Both the position numbers and the translations under genes were made by a program. Of a stretch of DNA of 64,000 nucleotides, positions 28,001 through 40,000 are shown in pieces; the stretch's first letter is position 1; the number at the start of each line of letters is the position of its first letter. The notes below the pieces were generated by a model. The model was given only the letters and a program-made list of their open reading frames with translations, did not search any database and was not told the DNA's origin. Origin of the DNA: Branchiostoma belcheri (lineage: Eukaryota; Chordata; Leptocardii; Amphioxiformes; Branchiostomatidae); assembly GCF_001625305.1 (NCBI RefSeq), contig NW_017803180.1, forward strand, positions 82,731 through 146,730. The letters are read 5' to 3'.

Positions 28001-31000
28001 CTGGTGACCCCGCCTGACCTCCAGCTCCGACGGAAACGTCACTAACGAGGCACCGACTCAGAACGTTTTGTCATTTCTAAACGATATCACTTCAGTTACT
28101 TCACTGAAGCCAGTAATTTCTCGTCATTATCGTGGTCCACAGCTTGAAATATTTCACTTCACTGTCTGCAGCGTTCTTTGATAGAATGAAGTTCGTCTAG
28201 GAATGACGCCCGGTTTCTGAGGCGATCCCCAGTACGTGCCACAGCCTTGTCAAGTGGTCGAGACAGGCGTCGCCTCGCTAAGGTAAATTTCCTTGGAGAT
28301 CGGCAGAAAAACACAAAACACCGCCGAAACTTCTGAGCCGCCGGAAGTGTTGAAGTTTGTTGGCGCGCCTTCAGATTTACCGGCGGACCGGGCGGGCACG
28401 AAGGTCGGGGGCGGCAGGGGCGGCGGCACCGGCGGTCCCAGAGCATCGCCCGGCCGCCGTAGCCTCGTACAGGCGTCGCTACAGGCTCTGGGTTAGCCTG
28501 AAGCCTGGTAGAGGCTTTGTAGAGGCTAGGAGGCGGGAGAGACGGCGGCACCGGCGGTCCCAGAGCATCGCCCGGTCGCCTTAGCCTCGTACAGGCATCG
28601 CTACAGGCTCCGGGTTAGCCTGTAGAGACTAGGAGGTGGGAGAGACGGCGGCTGTGCCGGATATAGTACTTTCGTTAAGAAAGAAATGCAAAGAAGAAAA
28701 ACGCGTACGGCGAGTTTTCTTTGCTGGACCGAGTCTTCAAAACTTAGATCTCTCCCCGTGGAATCAAAATGGGTACTTTCCAGTGACGTGCTCCCCCGAA
28801 CTGACTTGTTGTTGCCGGCGGTAATCCCGGGGGAGTTTGGCCCGCCGCCAAGCATGAGGGCGGCGCGTGTGGCCGCGGGGCAGCAGGCAGGCAGGCAGCA
28901 GGCAGGCAGGCAGCGGCGGGGTGATTTACGGGCTGACAAGTCTCCGGCAGCCTTGGCGTCGTCTGACAGTAGCCTCGTACCCAGGCAGCAGCGGCGGGCT
29001 GATTTACGGGCTGACAAGTCTCCGGCAGCCTTGGCGTCGTCTGACGGTAACCTCGTACCCAGGCAGCAGCAGCGGCGGGCTGATTTACGGGCTGACAAGT
29101 CTCCGGCAGCCTTGGCGTCGTCTGACGGTAGCCTCGCACCCAGGCTGTTCTCTGGATCTCTGGCAATCAGACAATCGTAGGGGCCCGGAATCTCTTAGTA
29201 CCAGGCAGCCGCGCGGATTGGCTGATTCACAGCGTGATAAGTCTTCGGCAGGTTTGGCGTCGTTTAGCGCCGAGCTCTGGTAGCCTCGCACTCAGGCTGT
29301 TCTCAGGCGAGTCAAACTATCGTAGGCTCACCGGCATCTCCACGGTTTCTGTCTGCTTACGTACAAGATCCCTTTGTCGGCCTATGAAGAATCGTAACCA
29401 GTCTAGCCTGGGGCCGGTATAACAGCCCACAACAGCCTAAGGAGACTGGTAACTAGGCTATCGGTGTGTCGGCCTCCACGGCGTCACGGCGTAGCGCTCT
29501 GCAGTTTGTTAGCGACCTGGAGGCGTCCGGGCAATCATCGCGCCGACACTTCCTACTAAACACGCACTTACGCAGGTCATTCCGCCGGCTAGCGGACACG
29601 GCAGCCGAAATGTCGTATCCGGAACCGTGCATATCTAGTTCTATGCCTGAATGGATTAGGGTTGGGCTCACTGTTCCGGATAGGCTACGCGTATCCAAGA
29701 ACGTAGCTTTTCCCCATGCACGGTTCGAAATCTGGATACGCATGTACTCTCCAGAATTGTGCCTGAGCATGCATGGTTCTGGAATAAACATGAACCTTGG
29801 GATTCTCTTATTAAACTATTTCTAGTTCCTTTGTGGTTTTCTGATTTTGACAAACACCACGTGTACATGTTCCATTGCGGGCCGAAACCCTTTTCCTCTT
29901 GTCCGTTATTTTTTTTTCCCACACGCTCCAACAATATTCTTCAAAATCTAAGAAACAAGAAATTACAACGATGTAGCCTTCGCGCGAAGCTGATTACTAC
30001 TCCCCCCCCCCCTTCCCGGAGTCTTGATGCGCGCGGCTTGTATTGATTTCCAGTGCGGCTGAGATCGGCTGATGAGCCGGCGGGCGCGCGCTGAGCCGCC
30101 GACACTCCGCCATGATTCCGCCGCTGATTACACCCGACCCGCTCGATGAGCTTGCCGAACACGCCGCTCCCTCGGGGCTCGCCAAGAAGTGAAAAAAAAA
30201 AATCAAGAAAACTTTTCCCCCCTTTTTTTACGAACTTCCTTCTTCATCGGAAACTGCGGACAGAAATCGACTTGTCTGTCGGCGGCAGACATCGATTCGT
30301 AAAGAATCAATAGCGGCGGCGATAAGGGAGGGACTCCAGGAGGGACGGGGACAATCGGTCAATGGTCCTACCACAGTAGCAATGCGATGGTAACGTGGTA
30401 GTGACGCGACAGTAACGCGACAGTAACGCAACAGTAACCACAAATATTAACCGGATCCTTGGGGGAACAATAGCGGCGGCGGCGATAAGGGAGGGAATCA
30501 GGGAGGGACGGGGACAATCGGTCAGCGGCACGAACACGGCGGTAACGTGGTATTAACGCGACAGTAACGTAGTAGTAACGCGGCAGTAACGCAGTAGTTA
30601 CGCGGCAGTAACGCAGTAATAGCGCAAAACATTGATGGATTAACGGCGGCGATAAGGGAGGGAATCAGGGAGGGACGGGGACAATCGGTCAGCGGCACGA
30701 ACACTGTAGTAACGCTGTCGTAACGCGGTGGTAACGCGGCTGTAACGCAGTAGTTACGTGGCAGTAACGCAGTAATAGCGCCAAACTTTCCAGCTTGTGG
30801 GAAGATATGTGAGAGTATTGCTGCTAAGCAGATTGCATCCTACCTACTCCAGTCAGATTGTCAATCAGAGGCACAACATGCCTACAGAAAACTGCACTCC
30901 ACCGAAACAGCTCTGCTGAAGATGACAGACGACTGGCTAGACAACATGGATAATGGGTTTATGACAGCGGTAGTTTTGCTGGACTACAGTGCGGCATTCG

Positions 31001-34000
31001 ATTTGGTGGACCACAATCTTCTTCTACAGAAGCTCGAGACGTACGGGTTCACTGAGGATGCGTTGGATTGGACTGAATCGTACCTGACAAACCGCAAATG
31101 GCAAGTTTACACGAATGGAGCCTACAGCAGTCAGAACACCCTACACTGCGGGGTACCACAGGGTAGCTGCTTAGGTCCGCAACTGTACAACATCTACGTA
31201 AACGACATGCCGGAAGCGGTACAAAATGGGTCATTAGACCAATATGCTGATGATAGCACGATTCACACACGAGGACACACATTAGAGGACATAAGAACAG
31301 AAACCAAAACAGACTTAGAAAGAGTGGCAACATGGTCAGATGAAAACATGCTGAAACTAAATAATGGAAAGACGAAAACGATGCTTGTGGGAACAACAAA
31401 GAAAACCAGGCAAGCACCACCTTTGGAGCTGGAGCTAAGGGGACAACGTCTAGAACAATGTCCCTCAGTAAAGCTACTTGGACTTCACCTTGATCAAAAC
31501 CTCACATACGACAACCACATTGCTCACATAGTTAAGAAGTGCAACAGAAGCTTGGCACAGGTGGGAAGGGTTAAGGACTTACTACCACATCGGCAGGGAA
31601 TAGCCGTAGTCAACGCCTTAATAATCCCACATATCGACTACTGCTGCTCCGTATGGGGAAACACAACACAGAACAACATACGAAGACTACAGGTGGTCCA
31701 GAACAGGGCAGCAAGGCTAGCTCTTGGTTGTGATCGGGATGCACATGTGGACACTATGCTAAAGACATTAGGATGGCTGAATGTCAGGGACAGAATCCAA
31801 CAGAGAAGCCTTGTCACATTTAAACGTATCATGCTCACCAAACAACCAAAGGCCTTGTACGACAAAATCACATTCCAATCTGAGATCCACAAGTACAGCA
31901 CACGTTCAGCCAGCACAAACAAAATCAGACTACCAAAACCAAAATCAAACTCTCAGAAAAAGCGCTTTATGTACAGGATGTCACACACGTGGAATAACAT
32001 AGGCAACTAGCAAAGTACTGGATTGTAAATAGTGAATTTGTGTAAAGTTTGCCATGTACTGTTAATTTTGTAATGTTTTTGTACGTTTGTAATATATGTA
32101 TGTAAATATGAATGTGTAGACCACAGGAAGAATAGCCTCTTATGAGGCTAATTGTGGATCTGAATAAAACTGAAACTGAAACTGAAACATTGATGGATCA
32201 ATGGCGGCGATAAGGGAGGGACTCAGGGAGGGACGGGGACAATCGGTCAGCGGCAGGAACAGAGCGGTAACGGAGCGGTAACGTTGTCGTAACGTGGTAG
32301 TAACGCGTCAGTAACGCAGTAGTAACGCAGTAGCACCAACGCCAAATATTAACTTAATCCTCGGAGGTTAAAATAAAATAAAAAGAAGTTAAATAGCGGC
32401 GGCGATAAGGGAGGGAATCAGGGAGGGACGCGGGCAATCGGTCAGCGGCACGAACACGGCGGTAACGTGGTATTAAGACAGTAACGTAGTAGTAACGCGA
32501 CAGTAACGCAGTAGTAACCACAAATATTAACCGTATACCTGAAGGAACAATAGCGGCGGCGATAAGGGAGGGACTAAGAGAGGGACGGGGACAATCGGTC
32601 AGCGGCACGAACACGGCGGTAACGTGGTATTAAGACAGTAACGTAGTAGTAACGCGACAGTAACGCAGCAGTAACCACAAATATTAACCNNNNNNNNNNN
32701 NNNNNNNNNAGCGGCAGGAACAGAGTGGTAAGGCAGCGGTAACGCTGTCGTTACGTGGTAGTAACGCGAAGGTAACGCAGCAGTAACGCAGCAGTAACGA
32801 CAGACATTAACTTGATCCTTAGAGGATCAAGGGCGGTGACTTGGGCAATCGGTCAGAGGCACCCAACAGTAACGCGATGTTCCACGAACTGATTCGGAGC
32901 GATGATATGACTGATATATAGGAAAAGGTACAGCTAGCTACAGTCGGACAAAGTCTCTAAAGACGCGTCAGTAACGCAGTGGTGACGCAGAAGTAACACA
33001 AAAGAACGGCTCAGATGTAGTCAAGCAGGTGTTATGCGGTATGTTTGCGGTGCCCACACCAGTCCCAGGCCGCGCAGTAATATATGTTTGGACGCCCGGC
33101 CGGCTGTACAGTTCCGGCGCGGGTTGGCCGTCCGTCCGTCCGGTGTAGCAATCAAGCCCGCCACCCAGCCGATATTTTCCCGGAAGCTGTCAAATCCGTG
33201 CAGCGGAGTAATCTGACACCGTCCGGTCCGATAACGGCGGCGCGGCGACTTCATTATCGGCCGCCCGCCGGCAATCGATGGTAGACTCCTGTGCTAGCCT
33301 GGCTCCCAGGCGGCTTCATGGGCAGTTCCTCGGCTCCAGGGCCTTGATGCGCGTCCCCTCCGCTAACCTGGCTCCCAGACTGCTTCAAGACCAGTTCCTC
33401 GGCACCAGGATCAAGGAAAATTAAGGCTATCCTTCGCAGACATCCTGGATACTTTTTGCTAGCTTTTTTACAAGCCTTTACCGAACTTACAACGCAGCTT
33501 CAAAAACAGTACAATTTATTAGCCAAGTAGGTGCCTGGGTAGTTTGCCCGCCAACATAAAGTCCCCTTGCCCCATGGCCCACCGAATCTGCTTGGAGATT
33601 AGTTAGAAACAAACTTTGCCCGGCAGGAAGTCTGCGCACGAGGCTAGATCGATACCAGGCGGTTTATCGGCGCTCGTGAGCGGCGCTCGATTCGCGCCAT
33701 CGGGCGGGACGGCGGGGAACAGGGGGATCGTATTTCACGGGGCCGGTGACGTCAGGGGGCAGAGGTTAACTGCCGGGAGTATTGAGACGATCCGGCGCCC
33801 GTCCGATACGCGTTCCCGCCACATTCTTTCCCGTCAGATAAAAACTGCGAAACCGGCGGGGGAAACGGGAGGGACTGGGGAGGGAAACGCAAACTGAGAT
33901 GACTTTACAGCCTCTACCAGGCTTCGGGAGGCGGCTGGAGAGAGAAGAGATAGGCCAAATAGAGAGATAGCATACCGAGGGAGTTGCTCTTTGTAGAAAA

Positions 34001-37000
34001 TACAATTTTCCGCATCTGAAATTCAAAACAAAACTGTACTTTCTAGCGGACCAACTCCCTCTGCATGTTATCTCTATTTGACCAATTTCCACTCTCCTCA
34101 GCCGCCTCCCGAAGCCTGGTAGAGGCTACTGACTTGAGCCGGGCCAGCCGTCCGGCTACGTGACTTTTGCCCAGATTTGGCGGGAGTGACGTCACGAGTC
34201 GCAGACGACCGCTGCAGGTTACCATGGTGACGGCACCCGGTGGCCGCGCCGCCGCCTTCCGCCCGTCAGGTTCAAGTGCAAGACGTGCTGACAGCGCGGA
34301 GACGCCTGTCTTCACTCAGGCAGGGCCAACGCAGGCAGCCGGTTCGCGTCAAGCGCTGATTTTTAAAGTCTTTTTCGTGAACATAAAAGCAGAAATCAGC
34401 AAGACTAAAGATATGTTTTTAAACCCGCCGATCATAATCCCTCTGCAACTTAAACTTTACTACAAACTCTACATTAAATTCTAAGATGAAAAATAGATAA
34501 AAATGATTATATTGACTTGTCTAGTCGTGATTTTTCGGATGGTACATTTTTTTTAATTTTCGTCTACACTAACCACACATAAAAATAGCAACTTGTCTGT
34601 CTTCTAATTGTGATGTGCACTGTCAGTATTACTCTTCACAGATTCTTGGTTTCACAAAGCTTTGTGGATCTTCCTGTAGTTGTGACTTTTATATTCGTCT
34701 GTCAATGTGTGACGCACATACATTCACTGTCTTCTTGCTACTTGTCGCTGAATCTGAGGCTATGTTTACCCTCACATAGGCTGCTATGTTGTCGAATCTG
34801 TACTGTGCCGAATCTGAGGCTATGTTTACCCTCACACAGGCTGCTATGTTGCAGAACCGCGGGAGGCTCGTGGAAAAGCGCGGCGGGCCAGCCGCAGGGC
34901 GCAGGCGCGGAGAAGAGAACCAATCAGATGATGGAGAGAACGCGGGAGAAGGCGACGAAGAACACGGTTCATCCTCCGGGAAGAAAAGGTGAATAGTTTA
35001 CGCCATGTCCTTTTTTTCTGCTAGGAAAGCGTTTCTCTGAAATCTTAAGTGTACAGCATGAACACTTAGTACTAATGCACACAAAAAAAACAGTTACTCA
35101 ATCAATTGGATATGATTTTGGAAACGGCCAGACGTTTCAGGTAGCTATAGCATCCACTACCTTTCATATCATATCCAGTTGCTTGAGTAACTGTTTTTGG
35201 CGCATCTTATTACCTGGATGTCTAACCTTCACCGACGTACTTAGTACTTATGTTTAATAGCTGTTGCCATACATTGTACCATGTGCAATTGTCGTGCAAT
35301 AAAGCTTTATGTAAAATTGGCATCATTTTATGTTGTCTTTTTAATGTTCCCGTATATGTCTTAGCGTTTTGTTGCAATTCAGTTGTTCATTTGGCAACTC
35401 CAACAACAACGTTTTGCTTTGTGAGTGAAAAATCAATTTAAACTTAAAGCAGCGACTTCGGACAAAGGTGATGTAAATCAAGGTGCATTGTGATCGGCGA
35501 CACGTCATCTAACCACGTGACGTATTCCCTAGCAACCTATCGTCCATCATCTCGCACCTGTACTGCAGCGCCAGCAGCGCTAGCGGCGGCAGCGGAACTG
35601 CAGGGGACCGTGCGGCCGCGTCATCGCCCAACGACAGCTCCTCAGGTAAGGCAAGAAAACAACTAGAAAGGCAACGTTTGCAAGGCAAATGCATAATGTT
35701 TACCTTCGCATATGACCATCCATATATACTAGTATATGGTAACAGGAGTCTAAATCCCTCCTGCTATAAAATTGCAACATGATGTAACCCAACACTAGTT
35801 ACCATGACCCAAAATGTGAAATTCAGAAGAAAATGGACCAAAAAAAATGGGAAATTCGAAAGAAAGTGGACAATAAAAAAAAGGAAAATCTGCCAGCACG
35901 TTGATGTTATCCGTAGAACGGCATTCATGCGGCCCTTTACCGCAATCTTTCACCGCCGTTCCGGTGCGGGAGTCCCGTCAGACCGCGGCGACAGGGTGGA
36001 GGCGGGCGGCCCGTGCGGGAGCCGGCCCGGGGGGGACCTAGCCTCTACCAGGCTTCGGGAGGCGGCTGGAAGAGTAGAAATCGGTTAAATAGAGAGATAA
36101 CATGCCAGGGAGTTAGGTCGCCAGAGAGTACAGTTTGCCGCTCGAGTGCGACAAAATGTACTCTAGTAGACCAACTGCCTCGGCAAATTATCTCTCTATT
36201 TGGCCGATTTCTACTCTTTACAGCCGCCTCCCGAAGCCTGGTAGAGGCTAAGGGCGGGCCCGTGTGGGAGCCGGCCCGGGGAGACCGGCCAGACGCCGGC
36301 GGGCGCGGGGTGCAGCCCGGCCCGAGACGTGTTGACAGGCGCCACGCTCATTTAACCCGCTCGATAACTGACGAGGCCCGCCTGGACACGCCTAATGCTA
36401 CTAGTAATCCCCAAGCAGATCTTTGGGTGACAAGACAATATCAAATTGGCACTGCATTTTCCAAATACGTTTAGCCTGGCGTAAAAAGTTACCAGTCCAA
36501 AAAGATGGAAGCCCGATAAAAAGACGTCAAAAATAAGACGAACCTACACCTTTGCTTGGAGAGTAGCAAAACATAGCCTTAGCTACAGCATATTTGATCA
36601 TATTTTTCACCTTTCCAAGATCATAGGACAGTGAAATTTTACAGACACACTGACATGACTAGGTAGATTCTACAAGGACAAATACATTAAAAAGAAGCAT
36701 CGCAAAATGACATTCGTGACCAGATTTGTAGTCGCGCCTCCGGATCCCTACCAACAGCAGTCTGACAGTAGGTAACAAAACATTCCGCTCGTCCCTCCTC
36801 CGCAGAGTTTGACAGACAGTTGGCACGGACGACTTTTTACCCTGTCGTGTTCGATTAGGGCGCCCCCCTCCCCCTCAGGAGAGTTTCGGGGCTGTCAGCT
36901 TTGACTGACAGCTAAGGCGGGCGAAGATTAGGAAGATGTCCGCCCACGGTTTGCGCGGATGGCGGGCCTGTCTGTTCTATTCTGTGTGACATATGCTGTA

Positions 37001-40000
37001 ACAGTGGTGGCAGGCGGCTTACTAATTCTTTTAGCTCTTCTAGACTGGTACTAGGCCTCCCATTAATTAGCGTAGCATCTTCCAGGACACAGTAACTTAA
37101 GGCAAGGGCAAGGCTGTAACAATTGGCTAAAGGAATCAATCGCCACTTTGTGCCGAAGAATGACCGGTCGAAAGGGTCTGGTCACCTCCGTCGCACGATT
37201 GTCGCACGATCTCAAACTGCATGGGGGCATTCTCGGAGTATTCGTGCATGTGTTGTACAAAACAATGAGGATTACAAGTTAAACATACAGGCGTATGTGT
37301 ATATGGGACGGTAAAACTCTCACGTTGAGATTTCTACCTCATAACGCCGTTTTTGTTTGTAATTGACAGGAGTATATATGTAGGACAATAAGACGGACAC
37401 GTTTCAGATTTCTACCTCATATGTTATTGTGAGTCATAATGGCAGTTGTTCTGGATTTTGCTCTGGGTACTGAAAGGATGCTTGGAGTGATGAACGATGT
37501 AAGACTCACACATTTGAAATTTGTACCTCATAACGGCGTTGTTGTTTGTGATTGACAGAATTATATACGTAGGACTATATAATAAGACGGGCACATTTGA
37601 AATTTCTACCTCCTAACGCCTATTTTTTGTGTGTTTTTAATCGGCAGGCGAGACTGCCGGTCTGGAGGGCCTGGGTCTGCGCGGAGTGCAGGGCGGCAGG
37701 AAGCGGGGGCGCGGGCGCGCGGGCAGCGCCGAGAGACGGGAGGCCGCAGGACAGGCCAAGCGGAGGCGGAGCGCCTCGCCGCCACAGGGTGAGTACTGGT
37801 ACTGGTACACTCCGTCAGCAACCAACAGCTGCTCATAGCCTATTAACAGGTTCCACAGCAGGCTGCTAGACAGATTTGGCTGAGTAACTGTTTTCTTGAG
37901 TAATTCTAATCCCTGTCCCCTGTGTTCCCCACAGCGGACTCGCCCCCGACGAACGGCGAGGACACCTCGGCCGCGGCGTATCTCAGCTCCGACTACCGGC
38001 AGCGCCTCCTCTCGGCGCTCAACAACGAGCAGGGCACGTACGAGGAGCAGCAGCAGCGCATCTACCAGCTCGCCAACTCCGTGGAGCCCGACAGGGGCGC
38101 GCAGGGTAAGCCGGGAACGCACGTCATCGTCACGTGATCACCACGTGATCTTCACGTGATCATCACGTAGCTGCTATGGCGTATGGTGTTAGCTTCCGAC
38201 CTCACGTACCAGGTTCAGGGGCACGCAGAGTAAGCTTGGAACGTTCACGTGACTGCCACGTGATCGCCACGTGATCACACGTAGTTAAGGTAGTTAGCCA
38301 TATAAGGGCACGTAGGAGGAGCAGCAGCAGCGCATCTACCAGCTCGCCAACTCCGTGAAGCCCGACAGGGGCGCGCAGGGTAAGCCGGGAACTCTCACGT
38401 GACAGTCACGTGATCGTGACGTAGTTAGGCGTCCGCCATGTTGGTGATTTACGGACGCGAGTAAAGTCATAACTTCACTTAAAGACAGACTTAAAACAGT
38501 TGATTTCTCTTTACTGCAACCAGAGGACGCTAGAATCTACTATGAGTCATCCATTTCTTACAATAGTTGTGCATTCCCAATGACCAGTCGCCATCTTGGT
38601 TATGTCTTCTCCACCAAGATGGCGGCGGCGGCCATAGGGTCATTACGTCATGTACAGTCACTACACATGGTAGTAACTTTTAGATGTAGCATGTGGTGCA
38701 ATTTTCAAACATCTCACAGTGTCTGTTTTTCCCGCCGCAGAAAACTCGAAGGAGAACGGGGTGCTCAGCCGGCGGTCCAGCCCGGGATCCCCGTCGGCGG
38801 GTGACGGTCCCGACCGGCCGCTCAGCCCGGTGACCGCCGCCCGGCACAGCCCGCACAAGCCGCCGCTGCCGCCGCACATGGACCCCGCCGCGCTGCCCAG
38901 GGACTACCTGGAGACGGGCGGACACTTCTTCACGCCGCACACGCCGCATATAGCACTGGGCGCGCACCTCAGGTAAGCTTTGGTCTCACACACACACGCG
39001 CGCGCGCGCGCGCACACACACACACGCACACTCACACAACCACACGCCACACATCGCACTGGGAGCGCACCTCAGGTACGGTCTGGTCTGTTTTGTTAGC
39101 ACAAGTATTGCACTATTTGTAAAGGTACATGTAGCTAAACAGTGCATCTTCAACACATACAAACTTCTTGCTGCACTCCTTGCACATGCTGTGTCCATGT
39201 TTCCACATTTTAGCCAAATCTGGGGTCACGTGTCCATGTAAGCTTAAGTCACGTGTTCTGTGTAATTGGGTCAGCCGTTTTAAAGAAGGCCGTAGATTAG
39301 CTACATTTGCTTGTAGCGGAGTAAAATCAACTGTTTAAATGTGTGAAACTGGTACTAACCTTGGCCCATTGTTCTTCTGTGTGTGCGGTTTCAGACCGCC
39401 GTTCCTGGGCTTCCCTCACCTGCTGAGCCCGGCACACCTGGGCTACACCTTTCTCCGGCCAGGTGAGACCACGCCTCAGGAGCTGCTGGCCAGGCAGAAC
39501 GACCTGCTCAGGAAAAGGTGGGGCAAGACGTCAGCTTTGAGTTCCTTTAAGATACAGTTATAAAGGCATTCTTATTAAAGATTGCTCTTGGAGAAAGAGT
39601 TTAAGAATCATTTTAACTATTGTGAAAGACTAAATAATAGAAGGCACCGCCGTCTTTTTAGATTTACTTAAAGATTAGATGGTGCATAAGTTATTTTCAT
39701 TTCACAATTCTTGAAGTGTGTGAGAGAGAGAAGGTTGGCCCTACAAGTCTTCTGGACTTCTTCCATTCTAATTTTGACCACAAAATGCTGCTTGTTTCCA
39801 TGTTACGTCTACTGTGTCTAGACTGTACGGTTTGTCTCAGAGTCAGACTGTAACATTTTTTCTCCGGCTCTTATTCCGCAAAGGTACGCCGACCAGATGA
39901 ACACGGAGATCCTGTTACGTCAGCAGGAGGCGTTCCGTCGCTACGCCTCCCTGTCGCGCGAGCAGCAGCGGCGTCTGGCGGGGGAGCCGCTATCTGCAGT

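Noticed and set aside
28686..29283. Long open frames on both strands at 28.6-29.3 kb
   Set aside because: They are translations of 78- to 81-bp tandem repeats (LTSLRQPWRRLT units) and have no independent support.
36724..36771. Possible SAMD11 exon encoding APPDPYQQQSD
   Set aside because: It has AG and GT borders, but its phase does not fit between exon 3 and exon 4 and it matches no part of the vertebrate protein.
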